Source: Chromatiales bacterium
GTDB taxonomy: Bacteria; Pseudomonadota; Gammaproteobacteria; Steroidobacterales; GCA-2729495
DNA length: 64,000 bases
Direction: 5' to 3'
Assembly (NCBI GenBank): GCA_016789885.1
Contig: JAEUPZ010000005.1
Location: 29,117 to 93,116, forward strand
Part shown: one piece after another, positions 48,153 through 56,494 of the stretch
Layout of the letters: every line of letters begins with the position of its first letter
Numbering within the stretch: position 1 is the first letter of the stretch
Notes under the pieces: generated by a model
Seen by the model: the letters and a program-made list of their open reading frames with translations, nothing else
Databases searched by the model: none
What the model was told of the DNA's origin: nothing
Position numbers and translations under genes: made by a program

Positions 48153-48205
48153 TATCAACAAATCAGATATGAATGGCCAGAATTATCTGCTTTTTTATCA
48201 ACAAA
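48153..48205. promoter_or_regulatory. LysR-target spacer with inverted and direct repeats
   Basis: CAGATA (48164-48169) and TATCTG (48184-48189) form an inverted repeat with 14 bases between. A ten-base direct repeat TATCAACAAA occurs at 48153-48162 and 48196-48205, exactly 43 bases apart (about four helix turns). The AT-rich segment lies between the lysR start and pirin start in otherwise GC-rich DNA. Confidence 0.6.
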
Positions 48206-48259
48206 GCCAATGATCAAATCATCGCCATGAACTCACCCCCCAACCCCACGGAGGTCGCC

Positions 48260-49132
48260 ATGAAGAACGTGATCCGCATCAGCCGCGGCGAGCCGGGCCA
48301 CTGGGTCGGCGACGGCTTCCCCGTCCGCACGGTCATGAGCTACCACGAGGACCCGGCCGCCATCTCGCCGTTCCTGCTGCTCGACCACGCAGGCCCCCGG
48401 GACTTTCCGGCCGGCGCCGTGGGCCGGGGCGTCGACTGGCACCCGCACCGCGGCTTCGAGACGGTGACCATCGTTTATGCCGGCGCCGTCGACCATGCCG
48501 ACAGCGCGGGCAATGCCGGCACCATCGGTCCCGGCGAGGTGCAGTGGATGACGGCGGGGCGCGGCGTGCTGCACCGGGAGCTCCACGGCGACGCCTGGGC
48601 CCGCGCGGGTGGCCGCTTCGAGGTGCTGCAGCTCTGGGTCAACCTGCCGGCCCGGCACAAGCTCGCGCCGCCGCGTTACCAGACGATCACGAACGCCGAC
48701 ATTCCCGAGGCCGTGCTGCCCGATGGCGCCGGCCGGGCGCGGGTCATCGCCGGAACGTTCGTCGGCGTGACGGGGCCCGCGCAGACGTTCACGCCCGTCG
48801 ACCTGCTCGACGTGCGGCTCGTCGCCGGTGCGGCGCTCACGCTGCCGCTGCGGTCCGGCTGGACCGCGGCCGTGCAGGTCGTGCACGGCGAGGTCACGGT
48901 GGGCGCGCGCACGGCCCGGGCCGGCGACCTCGTGCTCCTCGACCGTGAGGGCGAGGGTGCCGCCGTCTCGGCTGCCACCGACGCGACGCTCTTCGTGATG
49001 CACGGCGAGCCCATCGACGAGCCGGTCGTCGGCTACGGCCCGTTCGTCATGAACACCGTGGCGGAGATCCGGGCCGCCGTCGAGGACTACCGGACGGGGC
49101 GGCTGGCCGCCATCCCCGACACCACCGACTGA
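48260..49132 (+). CDS. pirin family protein
   Basis: 290-residue bicupin. Metal site in the first barrel: DWHPHRGFETVTI with His residues and a later EVQWMTAGRGVLHRE giving His and Glu. The C-terminal barrel lacks these. Some pirins have quercetinase activity. Start chosen at the ATG after ACGGAGGTCGCC, a strong ribosome site; an earlier ATG (48227) has none. Paired with azoreductase, 20 bases downstream. Confidence 0.9.
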   Translation: MKNVIRISRGEPGHWVGDGFPVRTVMSYHEDPAAISPFLLLDHAGPRDFPAGAVGRGVDWHPHRGFETVTIVYAGAVDHADSAGNAGTIGPGEVQWMTAGRGVLHRELHGDAWARAGGRFEVLQLWVNLPARHKLAPPRYQTITNADIPEAVLPDGAGRARVIAGTFVGVTGPAQTFTPVDLLDVRLVAGAALTLPLRSGWTAAVQVVHGEVTVGARTARAGDLVLLDREGEGAAVSAATDATLFVMHGEPIDEPVVGYGPFVMNTVAEIRAAVEDYRTGRLAAIPDTTD

Positions 49133-49152
49133 ACCCATCCAGGAGAATGCCC

Positions 49153-49773
49153 ATGCCGACGTTGCTGCAGGTCAATTCGAGCCTCTATTCAGGCGACGGC
49201 CAGTCGACGCGACTGGCGGACCAGCTGGTCGCCCGCTGGCGCGCCAGCCATCCCGGCGCCCGGGTCATCGTGCGCGACCTGGCGCGGGATCCGGTCCCCC
49301 ACCTCGACGCCGCGACCTTCAACGCCTTCCGCACGCCGGCGACGGAGCTGACGCCCGCCCAGGCCCGGGCGGTGGCGTACTCCGACGCGCTGATCGACGA
49401 GCTGCGCCAGGCCGACACCCTCGTGCTGGCCTTGCCGCTCTACAACTTCGGCGTGCCGTCGACGCTGAAGGCCTGGTTCGACCACATCGCCCGGGCCGGC
49501 GCCACCTTCCGCTACACGGCCGACGGTCCCGTGGGCCTGCTGCCCGGCAAGACGGTCTACGTCGCGGCGGCCCGCGGCGGGCGCTATGCCGGCACCGGGA
49601 CCGACCACCAGGCGCCGTTCGTGCGCCAGCTGCTCGGCTTCCTCGGCATGGAAGACGTGCACTTCGTGTACGCCGAGGGCCTGGCGCTCGACGCAGCGGC
49701 CCGTGACCAGGCGCTGGCCGAGGCCGCCGCCGAGGTCGAGCGGCTCGTCGGCGTGGCCCGCAGCGCGGCCTGA
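49153..49773 (+). CDS. azoR: FMN-dependent NADH-azoreductase
   Basis: 206-residue flavodoxin-like quinone/azo reductase of the AzoR family: QVNSSLYSGDGQSTRLADQL at the FMN phosphate loop, LPLYNFGVPSTLKAWFDHI (flavin and substrate site), and ARGGRYAGTGTDHQ near residue 145. ATG at 49153 sits six bases after AGGAGA. Forms the LysR-controlled unit with pirin; together they suggest response to quinones or aromatic compounds. Confidence 0.92.
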   Translation: MPTLLQVNSSLYSGDGQSTRLADQLVARWRASHPGARVIVRDLARDPVPHLDAATFNAFRTPATELTPAQARAVAYSDALIDELRQADTLVLALPLYNFGVPSTLKAWFDHIARAGATFRYTADGPVGLLPGKTVYVAAARGGRYAGTGTDHQAPFVRQLLGFLGMEDVHFVYAEGLALDAAARDQALAEAAAEVERLVGVARSAA

Positions 49774-49852
49774 GCCTGCCATTGACGGCGCCCGGGGCGG
49801 ACGCGACGATGCCCTGGGCGCCCCGCCGGGGTGATGGCAAGCGAGGCTGCCA

Positions 49853-50512
49853 GTGGCGATACGAAAGCTGTGGTGGGCAGGCCTTGCCCTGGCGCTCGCG
49901 GCCTGTGCGCCGGAACTCGCGATGCAGTCGGCCTGGCAGCCCGAGGGTCGCGGGGCGGCGCCCTTCAGCAACGTGCTGGTGGTCGGCGTCTCGCAGAGCT
50001 TCGACCGCCGGCGCTTCTTCGAGCAGGCGGCGGCAGAGGCGCTGGCCTCGCCGGGTGTGAAGGTGACCGCAAGCACCAGCCGCATGAAGGCCGGTGACAC
50101 CCTCGATCGCGACACGGTGGCCGCCATCGTGCAGGCCGTCGGTGCAGATGCCGTGGTGGTGACCCGCATCGTCGACCAGGTGGCCGAGCTCAGGCAGCAG
50201 CCCGGGCGCGAGGTGCTCAAGCGGCCCAATCCGGGCGACACCGTCACGGCCTACGACCCCGCCGCCTACATTCTCTACCGCTACGACTACAGCATGACCG
50301 ACGAGGCCCCGGTGCCGGTGGTCGCCCGGGAGGCCCGCGTGCTGACCGAGGTCTTCGCCGTGGCCGACGGCCGCCTGGTCTATCGCATCGATTCGGTGGT
50401 GCAGGTGGAGAGGGCCAACAACATGCGCAGCAGCAGCAGCGACGTGGCACTCCTCGACCGGGTGGGCCGGGCCCTGGGCAGCCGGTTGCGGCGGGACGGC
50501 GTGGTCCGCTGA
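49853..50512 (+). CDS. lipoprotein of unknown function
   Basis: 219 residues from a GTG start. The lipobox LAAC is at residue 18. The mature domain has FSNVLVVGVSQSFDRRRFFEQ, GADAVVVTRIVDQVA and ATE-VFAVADGRLVYRID, a Rossmann-like alternation as in DUF4136/penicillin-binding-activator-type lipoproteins, but no exact family fits. Stands alone. Confidence 0.72.
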   Translation: MAIRKLWWAGLALALAACAPELAMQSAWQPEGRGAAPFSNVLVVGVSQSFDRRRFFEQAAAEALASPGVKVTASTSRMKAGDTLDRDTVAAIVQAVGADAVVVTRIVDQVAELRQQPGREVLKRPNPGDTVTAYDPAAYILYRYDYSMTDEAPVPVVAREARVLTEVFAVADGRLVYRIDSVVQVERANNMRSSSSDVALLDRVGRALGSRLRRDGVVR

Positions 50513-50592
50513 CCGGCCGCTGAAACCGGCGCGCGGCGGATCCCGAACTCCCCCGCAGGCCGGCCCGTGCTGCCGGCGTACGGGTCCGGCAG

Positions 50593-51468
50593 ATGGCAGA
50601 TGGTCAGGGCGGCGAGGCACTCGCCGGCATCAGCACCCACCCCTCTTTTTCCGGCCGCCCGGCCATGGGCCGCCGGCCGATCCGCCTGCGCCCGCCCGTT
50701 CCCTTCGTGTTCGATGCGCCGAGCGTCTGGCAGCATCCCCGCCCGCTGGTCGACGTGCTCGCCACCGACTACGGCCACCTCGACCTGGAGGCCATGGATG
50801 GCTCCTACGGCTGGGTCATCAAGTACAGCCAGCAGGCGAAGTTCCGGGCGCTCGGCATCCGGACACTGGGCGAGTACCTGCGGCTCTTCACGGGCGGCGT
50901 CCGTGACAAGCCGCTGCCCTACGTCATGCACCTGTCGATCCGGCGGAACCTGCCGGAGCTCCTGCCAGACTTCGTGCCGCTGCCGGAATTCCGCCCGAAC
51001 TGGGCGACGGCGGCCTGGCTCGACCGCCTCGCCGGGCCCGAGCTCTTCATCGGCCCGGCGGGCTCCGGCTTCGGGCCCATCCACATCGACCACGCGTCGG
51101 TGCACGTGGGCTTCTACCAGTTCCAGGGCGAGAAGAAGTTCATCCTCTTCCCGCCGGGCGACGGCCGGTACCTGTACCGCTACCGGGGCGCGCAGTTCCC
51201 GTACCAGCTGCGCAACGCCCGGCCCACGGGCTGGAACTACACCGACGTCGCGCGCTTTCCGCGGGTCAGCCGCGCGAGCCCGGTGACGCTGACGTTGCGC
51301 GCGGGCCAGGCGCTCTTCATGCCCGCCGACTGGTGGCACACCACCATCAACCTGACCGACTCGGTCAGCTACAGCATCCGCATCGTCAACCACACGAACG
51401 TCCTGAAGACCCTGGGTCACTATCTGGCGGGGCCGGGCCGCGCCGTGCTGAAGGCCTTCGGCCGCTGA
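50593..51468 (+). CDS. cupin-like (JmjC) Fe(II)/2-oxoglutarate oxygenase-type protein
   Basis: 291 residues of the cupin_8/JmjC family. The HxD metal site is His-Ile-Asp within PIHIDHASVHVGFYQFQGEKK; the second His is in FMPADWWHTTINL, with a basic SYSIRI after it. Known members hydroxylate Asn, His or Asp on proteins or make tyrosine-derived pigments. A later ATG at 50665 is possible as the start. A perfect hairpin follows. Confidence 0.87.
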   Translation: MADGQGGEALAGISTHPSFSGRPAMGRRPIRLRPPVPFVFDAPSVWQHPRPLVDVLATDYGHLDLEAMDGSYGWVIKYSQQAKFRALGIRTLGEYLRLFTGGVRDKPLPYVMHLSIRRNLPELLPDFVPLPEFRPNWATAAWLDRLAGPELFIGPAGSGFGPIHIDHASVHVGFYQFQGEKKFILFPPGDGRYLYRYRGAQFPYQLRNARPTGWNYTDVARFPRVSRASPVTLTLRAGQALFMPADWWHTTINLTDSVSYSIRIVNHTNVLKTLGHYLAGPGRAVLKAFGR

Positions 51469-51472
51469 TCCC

Positions 51473-51500
51473 GGCGGGCGCGCCGGTAGGCGCGCCCGCC
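51473..51500 (+). terminator. perfect 12-base hairpin after the cupin gene
   Basis: GGCGGGCGCGCC-GGTA-GGCGCGCCCGCC, five bases after the stop. No T tract. It also lies just upstream of the glycosyltransferase gene. Confidence 0.65.
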
Positions 51501-51545
51501 GCGCTCCGCTAAGCTTCGCGGCCAGCGCGACGCGGAGTTCCGGCC

Positions 51546-52946
51546 ATCGCTGTCTACCTGCATGACTACGGCCGGTCAGCCATCGGCTCGGGGGGCGCAC
51601 CGCTCAACTACGCCGAGATCACCCAGCTGCTGACGGGCACGCCGGGGGTCGATGCCCGCGTCCACGATTTCTTCGCGCTGCTGGTGGCGGGCGAGGCGTT
51701 CGCACCGCCGGGTGCCGGCGACGCCGACACCGTCGTCTGTACGGCGGGACCCTGGGCGCACCTGTACCACTACTGGCGCGAGATCTCCGGCCAGCGCTAC
51801 CGCATCATCCGCGACGTGCGCACGACGGCCTGGTCGCCGTACCTCGCGCAGGAGTGGCTGGCGGCACCGCTGGTGCGGCCCGGCGACCTGCTGGTCTGCC
51901 CGTCGGAGTTCACGCGGGCCTTCTACCGGCGCCTCTTCCCGCACGTCACGCCGGCGAACTCCTGCGTGCTGTATCCGCTGGCCGAGCACCTGCCGCCGCC
52001 GGTGGACCGGATGCCCGGCACGCGACTGCGCGTCGGCTACCTCGGGCGGCTCGCCGACGACAAGAACGTGCTCGCCGTGCTCCAGCTGGGGCATGAGCTG
52101 CATCGGCGCGCCGACGTGGAGCTGCACTTCGCCGGGCCGTTCTATCCGCCGGGCGGCGCCGTCGGGTCGCCGGCGGCGCTGGTCGAGGCGGCCGTCCGGG
52201 CAGGACTGCCGGCCGACCGCATCCACTACCACGGCAACCTGCCGTACCGGCAGATCGGCAGCTTCTTCGCCCGCATCGACGTGCTGTACTTCCCGGCGGT
52301 CTCGGGCATCGAGTCCTTCGGTCGCGTGCTGGCCGAAGCCGGCTGCGCGGGGCTCCCGGTGGTCGCCACCGACTATGCGGCGTCGCCCGAACTGGTACCG
52401 GCCGGCAACCTCGTGCCGGTGCGCTATCGCGAGATCCGGGCCCAGCCGCTGACCTCGCCCTTCAGTTTTGGCGCTCCCGACACCATGGCCGCTGCGGACC
52501 GGGTGCTGGCCGGTCCGCAGGCCCTCGACCCGTCCCGTCACCCGCGGTATGCGCCGGCCAGTTTCCTCGGCCTGTTCGGGGCTGGTGCCAGCGCCTTGCC
52601 CGCCGAACCGTTCGTGCCCACGGCCAGCGTGCAGGCGTTCCTCGACGGGCTCACGGTGACGGGCCTCGCGCCCCGGCCGGTGGCCGACAGCCTCGCGCAC
52701 TGTGCGGCGCAGCTGCGGCTGATGCGCGGGCTGCTGCACCCGCGGGCGGCCATGCGCCTCGGGGCCGTAGCGAGGCTGCTGCCCTGCCTGCCCGGTGATC
52801 GCATGCTGCAGCGGGTGGCACGCGAGCGGGTGCTCGCCGCCAATCCGCCGGCAGTCCTGCGCAATGCCGTGGCGGCGGCGCGCCATGTCGGCTTCGATCC
52901 CCGGGCAACGCTGGCCGTGCCCGCCGCGACTGCCAGTGGCCGCTGA
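51546..52946 (+). CDS. GT4-type glycosyltransferase with possible non-standard start
   Basis: 466 residues if read from ATC at 51546. Homology clearly begins at VYLHDYGRSAIGSGGAPLN, yet the first in-frame ATG/GTG/TTG is the GTG at 51684, 46 codons in, which would delete the N-terminal nucleotide-binding loop (GSGGAPLN-type). A GGAG at 51534-51537 lies eight bases before ATC. The rest is a GT-B fold with RVGYLGRLADDKNVLAVLQ and YFPAVSGIESFGRVLAEAGCAG (donor-site E...E). Ends 11 bases into the next glycosyltransferase gene. Confidence 0.8.
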   Translation: MAVYLHDYGRSAIGSGGAPLNYAEITQLLTGTPGVDARVHDFFALLVAGEAFAPPGAGDADTVVCTAGPWAHLYHYWREISGQRYRIIRDVRTTAWSPYLAQEWLAAPLVRPGDLLVCPSEFTRAFYRRLFPHVTPANSCVLYPLAEHLPPPVDRMPGTRLRVGYLGRLADDKNVLAVLQLGHELHRRADVELHFAGPFYPPGGAVGSPAALVEAAVRAGLPADRIHYHGNLPYRQIGSFFARIDVLYFPAVSGIESFGRVLAEAGCAGLPVVATDYAASPELVPAGNLVPVRYREIRAQPLTSPFSFGAPDTMAAADRVLAGPQALDPSRHPRYAPASFLGLFGAGASALPAEPFVPTASVQAFLDGLTVTGLAPRPVADSLAHCAAQLRLMRGLLHPRAAMRLGAVARLLPCLPGDRMLQRVARERVLAANPPAVLRNAVAAARHVGFDPRATLAVPAATASGR

Positions 52947-53853
52947 AGCGGGTGATGCTGGTGGCGCGGGCGGCGAGTGGCCTGCCGCCAGCGTCATCGT
53001 GCCGTTCTACGGTACCGATGTCGCGGCCCTGGGGCGGACGCTGGCGAGCCTCGCGGCCCAGGACTACCCGGGTGCCGTCGAGGTCATCGTCGTCGACAAC
53101 CACGCGCAGCCGCGCCTGACCGACACCGCAGGGCCTGCCACCCACCGGCTGCACGAGCCAAGGCCCGGCTCCTACGCCGCGCGCAACGCGGGCCTGGCGC
53201 GGGCCGCGGGCGAGGTGATCGCCTTCACCGACGCCGACTGCGAGTGCGCGCCGGACTGGCTGCGCGAGGGCGTGCTGGCGCTGCGCCGCGGGCCCCGTGT
53301 GGGCTGCGTGGGCGGTGCCATCCACCCGCGGCCGCGCGACCCGGCAGGCCCGTCGCTGGCCGAGCGGTACGACGGCTACTTCCACATGCGGCAGGAGTTC
53401 TACGTCCGCCACTTCCGCTTTGCGGTGACCGCCAACTGCTTCGTCCACCGCGAGGTGCTGGCGGCGGTCGGGGGCTTCGACGCCCGCCTGCACAGCGGTG
53501 GCGATCGCGACCTGGGGCCGCGCATCGTGTCGGCGGGCTGGGAGCTCGAGTACGCACCCGCCGCCGTGGTCCGTCACGAGTCCCGGGGGCTCCCGGGACT
53601 GCTGCACAAGGCCCGCCGGCTGGCAGGGCAGGAGTGGGTGAGGGCGCGAATCGCGGGGACCGGGCTTGCGGGTGCCCTGCGGGCGGAGTGGCAGCAGTAC
53701 TGGCGCCGGGTCCGTCGCCCGCTGGCGGGCGACGGTGGCATCGGCTGGCACGATCGCGTGGCGTTCACGGTGCTGGCCACCGCGTTCCAGTTCGTGCGCT
53801 TCGCCGAGGTGCTGCGCCTGCAGTTCTTCGGCGGGCAGCCGGAGCGGCGGTAG
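52936..53853 (+). CDS. GT2-family glycosyltransferase
   Basis: 305 residues from a GTG at 52936 that overlaps the previous gene by 11 bases. GT-A fold: SVIVPFYGTDVAALGRTL, VIVVDNHA, GSYAARNAGLARAAGEVIAFTDADCE (the DxD is DAD) and AVTANCFVHREVLAAVGGFD. Partner of the GT4 gene; probably a two-gene unit adding sugars to a glycolipid, exopolysaccharide or protein. Confidence 0.9.
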   Translation: MAAEAGDAGGAGGEWPAASVIVPFYGTDVAALGRTLASLAAQDYPGAVEVIVVDNHAQPRLTDTAGPATHRLHEPRPGSYAARNAGLARAAGEVIAFTDADCECAPDWLREGVLALRRGPRVGCVGGAIHPRPRDPAGPSLAERYDGYFHMRQEFYVRHFRFAVTANCFVHREVLAAVGGFDARLHSGGDRDLGPRIVSAGWELEYAPAAVVRHESRGLPGLLHKARRLAGQEWVRARIAGTGLAGALRAEWQQYWRRVRRPLAGDGGIGWHDRVAFTVLATAFQFVRFAEVLRLQFFGGQPERR

Positions 53854-53996
53854 GCAGCGGCCCAGGAAAGCGCCGCCTTCATGCGTCCCGTGCTGACGCT
53901 CCGCGCCCGGACCGGCGCACCACGAATCGATCGTGTCGTGACTGTTGCGTCGATGGCGTCCTGTCCGTCAGGGCCTGGGTAACCGTCGGCCGGCAG

Positions 53997-54977
53997 TCAG
54001 CGGTCGCCCACCGGCGGGTCGCAGGCTTCGGCCCTGGCCGCGGTGTCGGCGACGGCGCTGCGCCAGCTCCCGGGAACGTCCCGGCCTGCCGCAGCGGCGG
54101 CGGCGCGGGCTGCCAGCGCCCGGGCCTCGGCCGTGCAGCCGGTGTCGAGCAGCAGGTCCGCGAGGTTGTTGAGGGCCAGCAGGTTGCCGGGATCCTGCGC
54201 CAGCATGGCGCGGTAGCCCGCCTCGGCTGCGGCCAGGTCACCGGCCGCCCGCGCGGCATTGGCGGCCGCGAAGGCCAGTTCCCCGTCGGCCGGCCAGCGT
54301 GCTGCCGCCGCCTGCCACGTGGCTGCGAGGGCCCCGGCCGGCAGCAGCCCCTCGGCCTCGGTGAGGGTCGCGACGACCCTGTCGCGATCGACCATCGCCG
54401 GCAGCGTGCCCGGGGCCAGCACCACCAGTGCCCAGTTGCCGCCGGGCTGCCAGCCCGCAACGAATCGGTCGGCCGCCACGGGCAGCCGACGCTCGCGCCC
54501 GGAGCGCAGCAGCAGCGTGTCCTCGCCCGGGTCCGCGCCGATCACGACGGCGTAGTGCCAGCGGCGGATGCCGAACCGCCCGACGTCCTGCAGGACGAGC
54601 ACCGGGTGGCCGGCCGCCAGTTCGGCGGTGAGCGCGGCGAGGCTTCCGTCCAGCAGCCAGGGCACCTGCCCGGCCCGGCGCGTGGCCGCCACCAGTTCCA
54701 CCTGCAGGCTGCCGCGCCGGGCGGGTATGTACACCTGCCCGGCGAGATCGTCGGGGCTGGCGGCGACGCCTGCCGCCCCCAGCACGGTGGCCAGGGCCGC
54801 CGGGCCGCACTGCCAGGCGGTCTGCGGAAAGAAGGGCGTGGCCGTCAGCTCGAGTGCCGGCGTGCCCGCCGGCAGTACCGGCGGCCGGTCCGGCGGCAGG
54901 GTGGCGCAGGCGGCGAGCAGCAGCGCCGCCGCGCTGGTAGCCGCGTGCCTAGATCTTCTTGAAGATGTCGATGACAC
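53997..54977 (-). CDS. PA2778-family cysteine peptidase lipoprotein
   Basis: 326 residues. Lipobox LAAC at Cys24. C39-like peptidase domain with catalytic Cys57 (TAWQCGPAAL) and His142 (RRWHYAVVIG). After it come TPR repeats (NLLALNNLADLLLDTGC). Family members are always beside a PA2779 protein, as here. GTG start at 54977 overlaps that gene by 29 bases. May process or thread a peptide to an ABC exporter; no exporter is near. Confidence 0.88.
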   Translation of the reverse strand: MSSTSSRRSRHAATSAAALLLAACATLPPDRPPVLPAGTPALELTATPFFPQTAWQCGPAALATVLGAAGVAASPDDLAGQVYIPARRGSLQVELVAATRRAGQVPWLLDGSLAALTAELAAGHPVLVLQDVGRFGIRRWHYAVVIGADPGEDTLLLRSGRERRLPVAADRFVAGWQPGGNWALVVLAPGTLPAMVDRDRVVATLTEAEGLLPAGALAATWQAAAARWPADGELAFAAANAARAAGDLAAAEAGYRAMLAQDPGNLLALNNLADLLLDTGCTAEARALAARAAAAAAGRDVPGSWRSAVADTAARAEACDPPVGDR

Positions 54978-55338
54978 CCGTCACTTCGAGGATCAGCAGC
55001 ACCAGGAAGACGATGCCGACGACGGCGAGCGCGCTGCCGCCGGCCGGCAGCTCGTCGAGCTGCGTGGCGAGGTCGGCAAGCTGCTGGTCCGAGAGGGCGG
55101 CGACCCGCCCGGCCGCGGCGCCGGGATCGACCCCGCGGGCCACGAGGGCGGCGCGGACGTCGTCACGGTCGAGGGCCGCGCGGACCCGGGCCAGCTGGTC
55201 TGCCCGCTCACCACCGGCAGTGGCCGACGGGGCCACGGCGTCCCGGGTGGCGATGGCCGCCGCGGCGGCCGGCGCCTGGATGCCGGCGGTCAGGAAGGCC
55301 GCCAGGGTGACGGCGGCAAGGCTGCGTTGCAGGTGCAT
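54949..55338 (-). CDS. PA2779-family small membrane protein
   Basis: 129 residues with a signal peptide (cut near PAAAA), a helical middle (DQLARVRAALDRDDVRAALV) and one membrane span at the C-terminus (ALAVVGIVFLVLLILEVTG). Always found with PA2778-type peptidases; likely its substrate or partner. Starts at ATG 55338; ends in the overlap. Confidence 0.87.
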   Translation of the reverse strand: MHLQRSLAAVTLAAFLTAGIQAPAAAAAIATRDAVAPSATAGGERADQLARVRAALDRDDVRAALVARGVDPGAAAGRVAALSDQQLADLATQLDELPAGGSALAVVGIVFLVLLILEVTGVIDIFKKI

Positions 55339-55402
55339 GGTGTTCCCTCCGTGGAAGCATTGGGCGTGGCCGAGTATAGCCACGGTGCCCCGGGGTCCGG
55401 GC

Positions 55403-55411
55403 TGCTATGAT
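55403..55411 (+). promoter_or_regulatory. extended -10 promoter (TGCTATGAT) upstream of pyrB
   Basis: TGC plus TATGAT, one mismatch from TATAAT, with an extended TGn. About 40 bases before the pyrB ATG. Confidence 0.55.
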
Positions 55412-55451
55412 TCGCGCCGGCCGATTTCCGCAGGACATAACGACCGAGCCC

Positions 55452-56456
55452 ATGGCCGCCGCCCCGCTCTTCCACCTGGTCGACCCCTACGGCATCGACC
55501 GCAGCCTGCTCGACGACCTCTGCGCGCTGACCACGAAGGTGCGGCTGCTCGCCAAGAGTCCCGACGGCGCGCGGTTCCTGCTCGGGCTGCTGCCCGACCG
55601 GCGCGCGATGCTCTACTTCGTGCAGCCCTCGACGCGCACGTTCCTGTCGTTCAACAACGCGTGCCACATCCTTGGCATCCGTACCAGCGAGATCCGCGAC
55701 GCGTCGACGTCGTCCGAGGTCAAGGGCGAGAGCTTCGAGGACTCGATCCGCACCTTCAGCTCCTACGTCGACGTCATCATCATGCGCACGCCGGAGGCCG
55801 GGCAGGCCGCCCGGGCCGCGGCGCTGATGAACCGCATTCCCCGGCCCGTGCCGATCATCAACGCGGGCTCCGGCCGCGACCACCACCCGACCCAGGCGCT
55901 GCTCGACATCTACACGCTCGAGCGCAGCTTCGAGGACCGGGGCGGGATCGACGGCAAGGTCATCGGCATGATGGGCGACCTGAGGCGCGGCCGCACGGTG
56001 CGCTCGCTGTGCCACCTCATGCAGAACTACCGGGGCGTGCGGCTGGTGTTCATCGCGCCGCCGCAGTTCGCCATGGGCGACGACGTCAAGGCGCACCTGC
56101 GGGCCCAGGGAATTCCCTTCGTCGACGATGCGCGGCTCGCCGACGTGATCGGCGATCTCGACGCGCTCTACGTCACGCGCATGCAGTCGGAGTGGGACAC
56201 GGCCGGTGAAACGAGCCAGGTGAACTACGCCGACTACAGCATCACGCCCGACAACATCGGCCGGCTGAAGTCCGGCGCGGCCATCATGCACCCGCTGCCG
56301 CGCGGCCCCGAGATCCACCCGAGCTGCGACGACGACCCGCGGGCCGTCTACTGGCGGCAGGAGCGCAACGGCATGTGGATGCGGGTGGCGATCCTGCTGA
56401 AGATCTTCCAGGCCGACCGTCTCGTCCACGAATTCGACCTCGACGCCGTCAACTGA
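55452..56456 (+). CDS. pyrB: aspartate carbamoyltransferase-like protein
   Basis: 334-residue transcarbamylase of the second step of UMP synthesis. Carbamoyl-P site PSTRT at residues 59-63; Lys91 in the VKGES loop; HHPTQALLDIYT; DLRRGRTVRS; YVTRMQSEW; HPLPRG. All catalytic residues known for ATCase (S-T-R-T, K, R, H-P-T-Q, R, R) are present. It differs from the common form (STRTF not STRTR), so it belongs to a divergent clade. No pyrI or pyrC nearby. Homologues need testing for other transcarbamylase activity. Confidence 0.82.
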   Translation: MAAAPLFHLVDPYGIDRSLLDDLCALTTKVRLLAKSPDGARFLLGLLPDRRAMLYFVQPSTRTFLSFNNACHILGIRTSEIRDASTSSEVKGESFEDSIRTFSSYVDVIIMRTPEAGQAARAAALMNRIPRPVPIINAGSGRDHHPTQALLDIYTLERSFEDRGGIDGKVIGMMGDLRRGRTVRSLCHLMQNYRGVRLVFIAPPQFAMGDDVKAHLRAQGIPFVDDARLADVIGDLDALYVTRMQSEWDTAGETSQVNYADYSITPDNIGRLKSGAAIMHPLPRGPEIHPSCDDDPRAVYWRQERNGMWMRVAILLKIFQADRLVHEFDLDAVN

Positions 56457-56494
56457 ATACGAGAACCACACCACTTCCGAGGAGCATGCCGATC

